From an uncultured Methylococcus sp. (lineage in GTDB: Bacteria > Pseudomonadota > Gammaproteobacteria > Methylococcales > Methylococcaceae): 49,524 bases of DNA. Numbering within the stretch: the stretch's first letter is position 1; every line of letters starts with the position of its first letter. Positions 16,080 to 25,047 of this stretch are shown piece after piece. Below the pieces are notes generated by a model. The model was not told the origin of the DNA and did not search any database. It saw only the letters and a list, made by a program, of their open reading frames with translations. The DNA lies in the NCBI GenBank assembly GCA_903835265.1, contig CAILMG010000087.1, forward strand, positions 1 through 49,524, given 5' to 3'. Position numbers and translations under genes: made by a program.

Positions 16080-17798
16080 CTAGTAAACCTCAAACTCCCG
16101 CATCATCCCCATATCCTCATGCTCGAGATTATGGCAGTGGTACATAAAGACCCCTTTAAAGTCATTGAATGGCTTGATCAGCCTGACTCTTTCCCCAGGC
16201 ATCACCAGGACGGTGTCTTTGTAACCCGAGCTCATAAGTCCATCCTTAACGGTCCCATAGCTCTCCTCTTCGCCCATCCCAATCGTTCGGCTGATCACCT
16301 GAAACTGTTGGCCATGAAGATGAATCGGGTGGGCCATTGACATCATCATGCCGCCATCCATCATCCCCATAGCGCCCTCTCGACCTCCCCCCTCATGGTT
16401 CATGCCCCCCATACCCATCATCTGGTGTCCCATTCCGCCCATGCCAGATGGTTTTTTCAGGGCCTCCTTAGATTCTCCATGCTCCATCGCCGCAGCATGA
16501 TCATGAAAGATCTCGAGAAGCTGTAGGGAATTGACCGGAACCCGTTCAAATCGCTGAAAGCCACCCTGCCCATAGGGCTGGCCGTTCAGGAGCATGGCCA
16601 TGGGGGACTCCTTGATCGCAATCGGAATCGGTCGGTCCTTGTTCATCACCTGATCCAGACGGTAATGGGGATATCGGGAGAGATGCGTGGGCAGGGTCGG
16701 GCTATCACTCCTCTTCTGGGTGACTTTGAAGGTCACAATAGGATACGCACTCCCGATGGGAAGCTTCGAAGCGCCCATCCGCCCCCCGCCCATCGACGTC
16801 GCCATCCTGGGGAGGACGCCTTTAAAGGGAAGGCTTCCAAGAGTCAGCACCGTCCCAAGGCTCTGACCATTGAAATCAGCCCACACATCAAGCCGCTCCC
16901 CAGGGGCTAGCATGACGTAAGGATAACGCTCAGGAGTCTCCAGCAAGCCGCCATCGACCCCGATGACGATGACGTTGCTCCCATCACTCCAGCCAAGCTT
17001 GTAGATCCTGGCGTTTGACCCATTCATGATCCGAAGGCGATAAGCCCTACTCGCGACCTCAATAGCCCCCCCAATACGCCCATTGACCAGGATTTGATCG
17101 CCTGCAAATCCCAACATGCGCTCGTGCATGTTCGAGGCATACACCAGCTGGTTATTGCGATCAAAGCTTCGATCCTGAAGGACTAGAGGGATCTCGTAAT
17201 CCCCCGAAGGAAGGCCCAACTGGGCTTCTTCTGGATCATGGATGATCAAGCCACCCGCAAGGCCCATATAGACCTGGGAGGCGGTGGCGCCGTGAGGGTG
17301 TGGATGATAAATATGAAAACCAGCCCGATTGAGGACCTCAAACTCATAGACGCGGGTTTCCCCTTTTGAGATCGCCTGCTGCGGGTGACCGTCCATCTCG
17401 GCCGGAACATGAAGGCCATGCCAATGGGTGATGGTCGGCTCTGATAATTCATGTCGGAACTGAATCCTGACCTTCTGCCCTTGCTGAAGCCTTATCAAAG
17501 GACCCAGATAGCTCCCCGGGAGCGCCGTTAAAACCTCTTTAGGACCCGTGATCAAGCGCGCGGTATAGCGCAATACCCGGGTCTTAGGCCCGTCGAGAAT
17601 CGACACCGCCTCTTCGCGGGCGATCAACTCCCATTCGACATCGGGCTTAAAGTGGGGATTCGGCGGGTTACCGCCGCCACCCTTCGAGGATGGCATGTCC
17701 ATGGCACTCAACCAGGATGGCGCACTGGCCAAACCTAATAGCCCCAACGCACTGTGTTCTAGGAAACGGCGGCGTCCTCGTCGTGGTTTTTGGTCCAT
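16080..17798 (-). CDS. TAT-exported multicopper oxidase, CueO-like with Met-rich insert
   Basis: 572 residues. A twin-arginine signal (R-R-G-R-R-R-F-L-E followed by a hydrophobic run) predicts folded export to the periplasm. Copper motifs are T-H-W-H-G-L-H (about 124-130), Y-H-P-H-P-H-G (164-170), H-P-I-H-L-H-G-Q and the terminal Y-H-C-H-N-L-E-H-E-D-M holding the type 1 and type 3 ligands, so all four copper sites are likely present. A Met/His/Gly-rich stretch (nt ~16340-16480) sits just before the C-terminal copper motifs, as in CueO-type cuprous oxidases. The likely role is oxidation of Cu(I) or other metals or phenols in copper tolerance. The start has AAAAGGAG 6 bases upstream, and a promoter is visible at 17844-17871. 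Bilirubin-oxidase or laccase-like activity cannot be excluded. Confidence 0.93.
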   Translation of the reverse strand: MDQKPRRGRRRFLEHSALGLLGLASAPSWLSAMDMPSSKGGGGNPPNPHFKPDVEWELIAREEAVSILDGPKTRVLRYTARLITGPKEVLTALPGSYLGPLIRLQQGQKVRIQFRHELSEPTITHWHGLHVPAEMDGHPQQAISKGETRVYEFEVLNRAGFHIYHPHPHGATASQVYMGLAGGLIIHDPEEAQLGLPSGDYEIPLVLQDRSFDRNNQLVYASNMHERMLGFAGDQILVNGRIGGAIEVASRAYRLRIMNGSNARIYKLGWSDGSNVIVIGVDGGLLETPERYPYVMLAPGERLDVWADFNGQSLGTVLTLGSLPFKGVLPRMATSMGGGRMGASKLPIGSAYPIVTFKVTQKRSDSPTLPTHLSRYPHYRLDQVMNKDRPIPIAIKESPMAMLLNGQPYGQGGFQRFERVPVNSLQLLEIFHDHAAAMEHGESKEALKKPSGMGGMGHQMMGMGGMNHEGGGREGAMGMMDGGMMMSMAHPIHLHGQQFQVISRTIGMGEEESYGTVKDGLMSSGYKDTVLVMPGERVRLIKPFNDFKGVFMYHCHNLEHEDMGMMREFEVY

Positions 17799-17843
17799 GG
17801 TGTTCTCCTTTTTGGACCGTCAAAGGGCGATCCCTTAAGGCTC

Positions 17844-17871
17844 AATATAAGTTCTTTCTAATAAAATACAA
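17844..17871 (-). promoter_or_regulatory. Sigma-70-like promoter of the multicopper oxidase
   Basis: On the minus strand, TTGTAT (17871-17866) and TATATT (17849-17844) are separated by 16 bases, about 45 bases before the start codon. The flanking sequence is locally AT-rich compared with the surroundings. No copper-regulator dyad was identified with confidence. Confidence 0.5.
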
Positions 17872-17917
17872 TCCCCCCACCTTTTGTAAGGAAATCGAAG
17901 ACGCTTAAGGCGGTGTT

Positions 17918-18967
17918 TTATCCGGTCAGATGCTGATCCAGAGCCCAAGCGACATGCTCCCTCACCAGGGGCGAAGGATCATCGAAACGGCTCTTGAGGG
18001 CGTTGATGACCTCGGGTGAGGTCGGCGCATTCCCCAAGGCCACGGCAATATTCCGGAGCCAGCGCTCATAACCGATCCGGCGGATCGCAGAACCCTCCAT
18101 CAGCGCTAGGAATTGTGACTCCGTCAAGGCAAAGAGATCGTCAAGCTTCCGGGCATCCAGACCATGCCGCGGCAGAAAGTCCTTCTCTTTCGTGAGCGCC
18201 GCATACCGATTCCAGGGACAGACGATCTGACAGTCATCACAGCCATAGATCCTATGCCCCAAGGCCTTTCTGAAAACGATCGGGATAGGGCCTGGATGCT
18301 CGATGGTGAGGTAGGAAATACAGCGACGCGCATCGAGGACATAAGGCGCGATAATGGCCTTGGTCGGGCAAACATCGATACAGGCCGTGCAACTCCCACA
18401 ATGATTTTGGACCGGCTCATCGATGGGTAGCGGAAGATCGGTCAGGATTTCCCCAATAAAGAAATAAGAACCCGCGTGACGCTGGATCAGATTGGTGTGC
18501 TTCCCCATCCAACCGAGCCCCCCTTGGGCGGCCAGGGGTTTTTCAAGAATCGGCGCACTGTCTGAAAAAACGCGGTAGCCAAAAGGGCCAATCAAAGCCT
18601 CCACCTGATCGGCCAAGGCCTTCAGTCGTTGCCGGATGAGTTTATGATAATCACGTCCCAGGGCATAACGGGAGATAAAACCGATCTCAGGATCCAACAG
18701 TCGCTCTTGGGTCGTTTCAAGGTCCTCCGGAAGATAATCAAGACGGACACTGATCACCCGAATCGTGTTCTTCACTAAGAGGGCAGGATCCGCCCGAAGA
18801 TGCTGATAACGAGCCATGAAGGCCATCTCGCCATGGTAACCGGCCTCAAGCCATGCCATGAGCCGATCGGCCGCTTCTCCAGGATCCGAACTTGAGACTC
18901 TGACATCATTAAACCCAAGGGTTTGTCCGATCGTAACGATTTGCTGTTTAATGCCGTCCACACGCAT
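17918..18967 (-). CDS. queG: Epoxyqueuosine reductase
   Basis: 349 residues. It catalyses the final reduction of epoxyqueuosine to queuosine in tRNA using cobalamin and two [4Fe-4S] clusters. Cluster motifs are C-G-S-C-T-A-C-I-D-V-C-P and, further on, C-D-D-C-Q-I-V-C-P-W-N. The cobalamin-binding N-terminal half has the family segment S-D-S-A-P-I-L-E-K. The C-terminal ~80 residues form HEAT-like helices (S-P-L-V-R-E-H-V-A-W-A-L) that bind tRNA. ATG 18967 is preferred to TTG 18973. It is divergent from nnr with about 46 bases between the starts, an arrangement common in Gammaproteobacteria. Confidence 0.96.
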   Translation of the reverse strand: MRVDGIKQQIVTIGQTLGFNDVRVSSSDPGEAADRLMAWLEAGYHGEMAFMARYQHLRADPALLVKNTIRVISVRLDYLPEDLETTQERLLDPEIGFISRYALGRDYHKLIRQRLKALADQVEALIGPFGYRVFSDSAPILEKPLAAQGGLGWMGKHTNLIQRHAGSYFFIGEILTDLPLPIDEPVQNHCGSCTACIDVCPTKAIIAPYVLDARRCISYLTIEHPGPIPIVFRKALGHRIYGCDDCQIVCPWNRYAALTKEKDFLPRHGLDARKLDDLFALTESQFLALMEGSAIRRIGYERWLRNIAVALGNAPTSPEVINALKSRFDDPSPLVREHVAWALDQHLTG

Positions 18968-19013
18968 GATCAACCCATTTTGAGCCTTGATATTCCCTGT
19001 GCGATTCTCATCG

Positions 19014-20516
19014 ATGACTCCTGACTTTCCAACCGAACTCTACACCGCCGAAGGCATTGCGAGCATTGAACGACTCGCCATCGATGAAGGCGGCATCACC
19101 GGGATGGAGCTCATGGAACGCGCCGGCCTTCAGGCCTTTAGAGCGATCCAGGCTAAACGCCCTGATGCACGAACGCTGTCTGCGGTCACCGGTTCCGGCC
19201 ATAATGGCGGTGATGCCTTCATTGTCGCCCGACTGGCCCATCAGATGGGCTTTGATGTCAGAGTCTACCCGGTCGCGCCGCTAGAATCTCTGAAGGGTGA
19301 TGCGCTTATCGCCTATCAACGGTTTAAGGAAGCCGGCGGTGAAACACTCGCCTTCATCCCAGAGGACTTTGAAGCGACCGAGATTCTAGTTGATGGTCTT
19401 TTTGGGACCGGGCTCAAACGGGCCATCGAAAGCCCCTATCGGGAGGTCATCGAGGCCATTAATCGATACCGCGCCCGCGGCGAAAAGCATACGGTTAGAG
19501 AGCGTCTCGTCGTCGCCCTCGATCTCCCCTCAGGCATCGCTGCCGACACCGGGGAGGTGCTCGGGATCGCCGTCGAAGCGGATCTCACGATCACCTTCAT
19601 CGGCCTTAAACAGGGCCTCTTTACTGGCGCCGCCCCATCCTTCACCGGCGAAATCTTGTTTGAAGATCTGAAGGTCGATCCCCTGATCCGCCACCAGATC
19701 CCTTTAAACGCTCGACTGCTGCCGACTAAAACATCCATCCCGCGCCGCGCCCAAGCCACGCATAAAGGTCATTATGGTCATGTCCTGATCATTGGCGGCG
19801 ATCAGGGCACGCTTGGCGCCGCAAGGCTCGCCGCTGAAGCGTCGGCCCGCGTTGGCGCAGGCCTCGTCACGATCGCCACCAGGGTGCAGCATGCAGGGCT
19901 CATGGCCGTGATGCGCCCCGAACTGATGAGCCACGGCATTGAGGATCCGAAGGAGATTGGCGCATTGATCGAGAGAGCAACAGTCATCGCCATCGGCCCA
20001 GGACTGGGTCAATCGCCCTGGGCACAAGGTTTGTTTCAGCAAGCTCTCGCCTGTGATCTACCCCTGATCATCGATGCCGATGCCCTCCATCTTTTAGCGG
20101 AGACCCCTCATCGGCGAGATTCATGGGTGCTCACCCCGCACCCCGGTGAAGCGGGCCATCTGCTCCAATGCTCCTCAAAAGCGATTCAGCAAGACCGTTT
20201 TCATGCGATCAACGCCCTTCAGGCCCGCTACGGCGGCACCATCGTCCTCAAAGGGGCCGGCACCTTAATCAAGGAAGACACGGGATGGACGTCGCTGTGC
20301 CGACTTGGAAATCCCGGTATGGCCACGGGCGGTATGGGCGATGTCCTCACTGGGGTGATCACCGGTCTGATCGCCCAGGGAATCGCCTTGGGTGAAGCCG
20401 CAAGGCTTGGGGTCCACCTTCATGCACGTGCCGGCGATCTTGCTGCCCATCGAGGAGAACGGGGCCTTTTAGCCAGCGACCTGATGCCTCACCTTAGACG
20501 CTTGGTGAATGCATGA
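19014..20516 (+). CDS. nnr: Bifunctional NAD(P)H-hydrate epimerase / ADP-dependent dehydratase
   Basis: 500 residues. It repairs hydrated NADH and NADPH: the N-terminal YjeF_N domain (about 1-215) epimerises the R form, and the C-terminal ribokinase-like domain (about 230-500) dehydrates the S form using ADP. The epimerase has G-S-G-H-N-G-G-D-A-F and the dehydratase has G-P-G-L-G-Q and N-P-G-M-A-T-G-G-M-G-D-V-L-T-G. ATG 19014 is chosen over the upstream TTG 18987, which would add nine residues not typical of the family. It heads a coupled operon with tsaE, the amidase and a SUI1-family gene. Confidence 0.96.
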   Translation: MTPDFPTELYTAEGIASIERLAIDEGGITGMELMERAGLQAFRAIQAKRPDARTLSAVTGSGHNGGDAFIVARLAHQMGFDVRVYPVAPLESLKGDALIAYQRFKEAGGETLAFIPEDFEATEILVDGLFGTGLKRAIESPYREVIEAINRYRARGEKHTVRERLVVALDLPSGIAADTGEVLGIAVEADLTITFIGLKQGLFTGAAPSFTGEILFEDLKVDPLIRHQIPLNARLLPTKTSIPRRAQATHKGHYGHVLIIGGDQGTLGAARLAAEASARVGAGLVTIATRVQHAGLMAVMRPELMSHGIEDPKEIGALIERATVIAIGPGLGQSPWAQGLFQQALACDLPLIIDADALHLLAETPHRRDSWVLTPHPGEAGHLLQCSSKAIQQDRFHAINALQARYGGTIVLKGAGTLIKEDTGWTSLCRLGNPGMATGGMGDVLTGVITGLIAQGIALGEAARLGVHLHARAGDLAAHRGERGLLASDLMPHLRRLVNA

Positions 20517-21007
20517 ATCGCCGCGAGCATCTTGATGAACAATTACTCACCTTGATGCTTCCCGATGAAGCCGCAACCATGGCCTTTGGCGCTCGCTTAC
20601 TTTGGGCGAGCCTTGGCTATGGTTTGATGACACTGTCTGGGCCTCTTGGGGCCGGTAAAACGACCCTGGTTCGAGGCCTCCTTCGGGCAACCGGCTACCA
20701 AGGCCCGGTCAAAAGCCCGACCTTTACCTTGGTCGAATCCTACGAATCCCCTGAGCGATCGATTTACCACTTTGATCTTTATCGCTTGGCCGACCCTGAG
20801 GACCTCGAATGGATGGGATTTAGGGACTACCTCCGTCCCGAAGCCCTCTGTCTCATTGAGTGGCCTCAAAGGGGCGAAGGATTTCTGCCAAGTCCCGACC
20901 TTGAGATCACCCTCGCTCCCTGCCCCGAAGGTCGAAGGCTTCAATTGTCTGCCAGCACCCTCAACGGCGATAAGATGTTGGAGCGCCTTCGAGGAGGCGA
21001 CCCATGA
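20513..21007 (+). CDS. tsaE: tRNA threonylcarbamoyladenosine biosynthesis ATPase TsaE
   Basis: 164 residues. It is the P-loop ATPase of the TsaB-TsaD-TsaE complex that makes t6A37 in tRNAs reading ANN codons. Walker A is G-P-L-G-A-G-K-T-T (Lys49). K-S-P-T-F-T-L-V-E and H-F-D-L-Y-R-L are family motifs, and L-I-E-W-P is the conserved C-terminal one. The start overlaps the nnr stop (ATGA) and the stop overlaps the amidase start (ATGA). Confidence 0.96.
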   Translation: MNRREHLDEQLLTLMLPDEAATMAFGARLLWASLGYGLMTLSGPLGAGKTTLVRGLLRATGYQGPVKSPTFTLVESYESPERSIYHFDLYRLADPEDLEWMGFRDYLRPEALCLIEWPQRGEGFLPSPDLEITLAPCPEGRRLQLSASTLNGDKMLERLRGGDP

Positions 21008-21807
21008 CGACCTCCTCGAAGGCTCAGAAGAGAGGGCTGGGCGCTTATTGGAGATGGCTTTTGATGCTGCTTTGGGTCTCAGAAGCCTTCGGCGTGACGC
21101 CAGCGAAGATGCCCCCCGATGGTCATCGAGGGACGTCCTTCGTGGTGGTCATTGATGCGGGTCATGGCGGCAAAGACAGTGGTGCCCTGGGGCCTCGGGG
21201 AACCCAAGAAAAAACGGTGGTCCTAGCGATTGCAAAGCGCCTTAACGACTATCTCCACCATGAAGCCGGGATACACCCGGTGATGGTTCGTCAAAATGAC
21301 CTTTACGTTAGCCTTTCAGAGCGGGCGAAATTGGCCCGGCGCGTTCATGCCGACCTTTTCATCTCCCTGCATGCCGATGCGTATGAGGGCCCAGAGGCGC
21401 GCGGCTCATCCGTTTATACCCTTTCTCAACATGGCGCCAGTTCGGAAGCTGCAAGGACCCTGGCTGATCGCGAGAATGCCGGAGAGGTCGGTGGGGTTGA
21501 TCTTCGAACAGAAGATGCCGTCCTTGCGGGGGTTCTCGTGGACCTTTCAAAAAATGCGAGCCTTGAAGCCAGTGAAGTCGCCGCAACGAGGATGCTGAAA
21601 GTCCTTCGACAGCATCTGAAGGTTCACCATGAGGCGGTTCAAAAAGCGGGCTTTAAGGTCCTGAAGTCCCTGGATGTTCCCTCGATGCTCATCGAGACCG
21701 GGTTTATCTCGAATCCCGACGAGGAGAGTACTCTCATGGATCCAAAGCAACAGGATAAAATCGCAAGGGCCCTGCTTCGAGGGATTAAGGCCTACGCACA
21801 CCCATGA
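21004..21807 (+). CDS. N-acetylmuramoyl-L-alanine amidase (Amidase_3), short form
   Basis: 267 residues. It cleaves the amide bond between MurNAc and the peptide stem in the periplasm, assisting daughter-cell separation. A hydrophobic N-terminal segment (about 16-30) acts as signal or anchor. The catalytic domain has zinc ligands His54 (D-A-G-H-G-G), Glu69 and His123 (S-L-H-A-D-A), and the catalytic Glu230 (L-I-E-T-G-F). Unlike AmiB/AmiC of enterics, it has no AMIN domain and no LysM repeats. It is coupled to tsaE and to the SUI1 gene by ATGA overlaps. Usually mutL follows this gene in Gammaproteobacteria; here it does not. Confidence 0.94.
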   Translation: MTTSSKAQKRGLGAYWRWLLMLLWVSEAFGVTPAKMPPDGHRGTSFVVVIDAGHGGKDSGALGPRGTQEKTVVLAIAKRLNDYLHHEAGIHPVMVRQNDLYVSLSERAKLARRVHADLFISLHADAYEGPEARGSSVYTLSQHGASSEAARTLADRENAGEVGGVDLRTEDAVLAGVLVDLSKNASLEASEVAATRMLKVLRQHLKVHHEAVQKAGFKVLKSLDVPSMLIETGFISNPDEESTLMDPKQQDKIARALLRGIKAYAHP

Positions 21808-22163
21808 ATAAATTACCGCCGACCCGTCTGGTCTATTCCACCGAACAGGGCCGTCTGTGTCCTGGCTGTCAGCAACCGATAAAGGCCTGCCGCTGCACAA
21901 AAAATAAGCCAAGGCCTCCTAGCGATGGCATCGTTCGAATTCGTCTTGAAACCAAGGGGAGAAAAGGCAAGGGAGTGACCGTGATCGGGGGAATCCCTCT
22001 AGGGGATGAAGCCCTCGAACAACTCGGAAAAGAGTTGAAACAGCGCTGTGGAACCGGCGGCACGGTCAGGGACGGTATGATCGAAATTCAAGGGGACCAT
22101 CTCGAAAAGCTCATGATGGAACTCAAAGCCAAAGGCTTTACCGTCAAAAAATCCGGCGGCTAA
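21804..22163 (+). CDS. yciH: SUI1/YciH-family translation initiation factor-like protein
   Basis: 119 residues. The N-terminal part has a compact Cys motif (C-P-G-C..C-R-C), and the C-terminal half is an eIF1/SUI1 domain: R-K-G-K-G-V-T-V-I, L-G-K-E-L-K-Q-R-C-G-T-G-G-T-V and I-Q-G-D-H. Bacterial YciH affects initiation fidelity and is not essential. ATG 21804 overlaps the amidase stop. A hairpin at 22167 follows the stop directly, so this gene ends the nnr operon. Confidence 0.94.
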   Translation: MNKLPPTRLVYSTEQGRLCPGCQQPIKACRCTKNKPRPPSDGIVRIRLETKGRKGKGVTVIGGIPLGDEALEQLGKELKQRCGTGGTVRDGMIEIQGDHLEKLMMELKAKGFTVKKSGG

Positions 22164-22166
22164 GAA

Positions 22167-22193
22167 GACCATGGGGCTCTCGTCCCCATGGTC
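22167..22193. terminator. Perfect 10-bp hairpin between convergent genes
   Basis: GACCATGGGG (22167-22176) pairs with CCCCATGGTC (22184-22193) around a 7-base loop. It starts 3 bases after the yciH stop and ends 14 bases before the stop of the convergent gene, fitting a bidirectional terminator. The T-rich tail (TTCTT) is present only on the minus strand. Confidence 0.68.
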
Positions 22194-22207
22194 GCCGAGG
22201 GAAAGCC

Positions 22208-22495
22208 TTAGTTGGCCGGATAGATCAGCGTCGGATTGAAATAGGCCGCGGGATACTTCGCATCGGCTTCGTGCTGAGGCGCTGCCGCCGCTTGCTGTGG
22301 AACCTGAGCCACCGTCCCTGCGGAAGGGGTCGTTGCGAGGGCTCCTGAGGTTTTCTCGATCAACTCTGGATTTGAAAAAATCACTGAAGGCTGGAAGTTC
22401 CAGGCCGGATACTTTTCTTCCGTGGCCATGGCCGTTGAAGCCATCAGGCTGATTCCTGCGAGCGATGCGACCGCCAACGTTTGGATCGTGTTCAT
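22208..22495 (-). CDS. Small exported protein with two KYPA-x-x-F-x-P repeats
   Basis: 95 residues. A signal peptide (about 1-25, ending T-A-M-A) is followed at once by K-Y-P-A-W-N-F-Q-P-S-V-I-F. A second copy, K-Y-P-A-A-Y-F-N-P-T-L-I-Y, stands at the very C-terminus. The linker is Ala/Gln/Pro-rich. I do not recognise a named family. ATG 22495 has GGAG 7 bases upstream and starts a normal signal peptide; the frame upstream is not supported. It is monocistronic: a hairpin follows, and about 220 bases with no gene lie between it and fhs. That gap contains A/T runs but no convincing promoter pair. Confidence 0.75.
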   Translation of the reverse strand: MNTIQTLAVASLAGISLMASTAMATEEKYPAWNFQPSVIFSNPELIEKTSGALATTPSAGTVAQVPQQAAAAPQHEADAKYPAAYFNPTLIYPAN

Positions 22496-22715
22496 TCTTA
22501 ATCTCCAATCAATCATTTTTTTAATGTACAGCGGCCCTTCAATATGACCGCAACCCCTTGTTGACTTTAAGGGCATAGGATTCCAGTTTTAGGACCCTTG
22601 GGGCCCTTCAGAGGTTCCTTGCCACCCTTTTTTCAGCACGACGAAGACTTATACTTTATCCCAAAATGACCCGCTGAGGAATTTTCAAAGGCAAAGGACC
22701 CCGCCTTTATCGTGC

Positions 22716-24389
22716 TCAGAAAAGACCGGTGATATTCCCATCATCATCCACGTCAATGGCTTCGGCGGCCGGGATCTTGGGTAAACCGGGCATGGTCATG
22801 ATATCGCCCGCAATCGCCACCACAAAGCCTGCCCCATTGGCCAGACGGACTTCACGAATGTGAACCTGATGATCCTTTGGAGCACCGAGCTTCAGGGGAT
22901 CCGTTGAAAAGGACATCTGGGTCTTGGCCATACAAACAGGGTACAAAGGATACTGTGAAGACCATAGATTCAGCTGCTTCTTGACCTTAACCTCCGCCGT
23001 AATGCTGCTGGCCCCGTAGATCTTGGTCGCAATCGCATGGATCTTATCCCACAAAGGGAGGTTTTCATCATAAACGTAGCGGTGCTGTCCTGGTGCGGCA
23101 TCCACTTGGCTCGCGACCACTTTGGCGAGTTCGAGGGCTCCCTGCCCTCCTTCAGCCCAATGCTTGGCGACGACGACCTTGACGCCAAGGGCTTCACAGG
23201 CTTGAAACAGCCAGTCAATTTCAGCCGCTGTATCGAAGGTGAAGTGATTAATCGCCACAGTACAGGGCAGACCGTAGTGCTCCTTGATATTGAAAACATG
23301 CTTTTCAAGGTTCGAAAAACCCGCCTTAAGCGCTTTGAGATCTTCCTGATTGAGTTGATCCTTCGCGACACCGCCATGGTATTTGAGGGCACGGATGGTC
23401 GCTACCAACACCACAGCCGCCGGCTCAAGACCCGCCATCCGCGTTTTAATGTCGATAAACTTCTCAGCGCCAAGATCCGCGCCAAAACCGGCCTCCGTCA
23501 CGACGTAGTCGGCGAGTTTAAGTGCCGTCCGGGTCGCCATGACGGTATTACAACCATGTGCAATATTCGCAAAGGGACCGCCATGAATGAGGGCTAGATT
23601 TTTTTCAAGGGTCTGCACCAAATTTGGCTTGATCGCATCTTTGAGAAGGGCCGCCATAGCCCCATGTGCGTTGAGGTCACGGGCATAGATGGGGGTCTTA
23701 CCATCGACCTGATAGCCAATGATAATGCGCCCAAGACGCTCTTTAAGATCCTTAAGGCCCTTGGCGAGACAAAGAATGGCCATAACTTCAGAGGCGACCA
23801 CAATATCAAAACCATCTTCCCTAAGATAACCATTCGGGGTGCCGCCGAGTCCGATGACGATCTTTCGAAGCGCCCGGTCATTCATGTCAACCACCCGCTT
23901 CCATTGGATCTGACGAGGATCAATTTGAAGCGCGTTACCCTGCGTGATGTGGTTATCAATCAGCGCAGCCAGAAGATTATGGGCGACGCCGATGGCATGA
24001 AAATCACCGGTAAAGTGGAGATTAATGTCCTCCATCGGCACCACTTGAGCATAGCCCCCCCCGGCCGCACCCCCCTTCATCCCAAAGCAGGGTCCAAGGG
24101 ACGGCTCCCTCAGACAGATGACCGTTTTTTTACCGATCAGGTTCAGGGCATCTCCCAGCCCGACCGTGGTGGTGGTCTTCCCTTCCCCCGCCGGAGTCGG
24201 GCTGATCGCCGTCACCAGGATCAGTTTGCCATCGGGCCGGTCCTCCAAGGCGTGGATATAATCCAGCGACAGTTTCGCCTTGTAGTGACCATAGGGGTCC
24301 ATGGCGCTGGCGGGAATACCCAACCGCTCACCGGCCAGTGTCGTGATGGGTTCAAGAGAAGCGGCTCGGGCGATATCAATATCCGACAT
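22716..24389 (-). CDS. fhs: Formate-tetrahydrofolate ligase
   Basis: 557 residues, the usual length. It joins formate to tetrahydrofolate with ATP to give 10-formyl-THF, feeding C1 units to purines, fMet and serine. The N-terminus has I-T-P-T-P-type phosphate loop residues ([14 protein letters not shown]) and the family segment [20 protein letters not shown]. Later motifs include [13 protein letters not shown]. It stands alone between the KYPA gene and ychJ-like. The enzyme is patchy in Gammaproteobacteria and common where formate is a C1 source, which fits the hint of methylotrophy but does not prove it. Confidence 0.97.
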   Translation of the reverse strand: MSDIDIARAASLEPITTLAGERLGIPASAMDPYGHYKAKLSLDYIHALEDRPDGKLILVTAISPTPAGEGKTTTTVGLGDALNLIGKKTVICLREPSLGPCFGMKGGAAGGGYAQVVPMEDINLHFTGDFHAIGVAHNLLAALIDNHITQGNALQIDPRQIQWKRVVDMNDRALRKIVIGLGGTPNGYLREDGFDIVVASEVMAILCLAKGLKDLKERLGRIIIGYQVDGKTPIYARDLNAHGAMAALLKDAIKPNLVQTLEKNLALIHGGPFANIAHGCNTVMATRTALKLADYVVTEAGFGADLGAEKFIDIKTRMAGLEPAAVVLVATIRALKYHGGVAKDQLNQEDLKALKAGFSNLEKHVFNIKEHYGLPCTVAINHFTFDTAAEIDWLFQACEALGVKVVVAKHWAEGGQGALELAKVVASQVDAAPGQHRYVYDENLPLWDKIHAIATKIYGASSITAEVKVKKQLNLWSSQYPLYPVCMAKTQMSFSTDPLKLGAPKDHQVHIREVRLANGAGFVVAIAGDIMTMPGLPKIPAAEAIDVDDDGNITGLF

Positions 24390-24451
24390 GCTGGTTCCTT
24401 AAAGGGGCGCACAAGGGGCTTGAGCGCTGCAATTCATGGGGTTTACGGTGT

Positions 24452-24943
24452 TTAGAGACCACAACATTTCTTGTATTTTTTGTCACTGCCACAGGGACAG
24501 GGTGCATTCTTAAGCGGCTGCCCTAGATGGGCAATCTTGCCGTGGAAAGGGAATGTCGCATCGAGATACACCCACTGACCCCTGGATCGATGAAAGCGGC
24601 TGATCTCATGAAAAAGATAGGTATCCTCGCCGAGTTCGTAACGCGCCTTGAATTCGACCACGCCGCGTTCATCGGTTTCACCGCCGCCGATGGTGTTGAC
24701 GATGTCAAGGCTCGACCAGCGCCGCTCATCCTTGTCAAACCCGAGCTGCTTAGGACGTGTCGTCAAATCCCAAGATTGTAGAATATAGTCCGATTGATGC
24801 AGCTGGAATGCCGCAAAGCGGGACCGCATCAAGATCTCAGCGGTGGGGGGTACGGAAGCCGCTAGGAGATAAGGCCCGCAGCAGGTCCCAAAGGTCTCAC
24901 CAGAAAAACAGGCACACGGGAGGAAAGGATCCAACATGGTCAT
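24452..24943 (-). CDS. ychJ: YchJ/UPF0225-family protein with SEC-C zinc motifs
   Basis: 163 residues. An N-terminal partial Cys motif (C-A-C-F-S-G..C-C-G-P-Y) and a C-terminal SEC-C motif (C-P-C-G-S-D-K-K-Y-K-K-C-C) flank an NTF2-like domain with M-R-S-R-F-A-A-F and Y-I-L-Q-S-W. The function is unknown; SEC-C motifs bind zinc and occur in SecA. The start may be ATG 24943 or ATG 24937, and neither has a strong ribosome site. It is divergent from mutY across about 100 bases. Confidence 0.93.
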   Translation of the reverse strand: MTMLDPFLPCACFSGETFGTCCGPYLLAASVPPTAEILMRSRFAAFQLHQSDYILQSWDLTTRPKQLGFDKDERRWSSLDIVNTIGGGETDERGVVEFKARYELGEDTYLFHEISRFHRSRGQWVYLDATFPFHGKIAHLGQPLKNAPCPCGSDKKYKKCCGL

Positions 24944-25047
24944 CAAAGAGGTAAAAAAATGATTTTAGCATCGAGACCCCTCGCTTGGCGCCTAGATCCT
25001 TGGCCTCTCACCCGCACCATATCCCAAGACGAAGGCCACCTAGCGTT

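Noticed and set aside
23664-24455. Long open frame (263 codons) on the plus strand antisense to fhs
   Set aside because: It lies opposite a clear, conserved enzyme and its predicted product has no recognisable motif; it is a codon-bias shadow.
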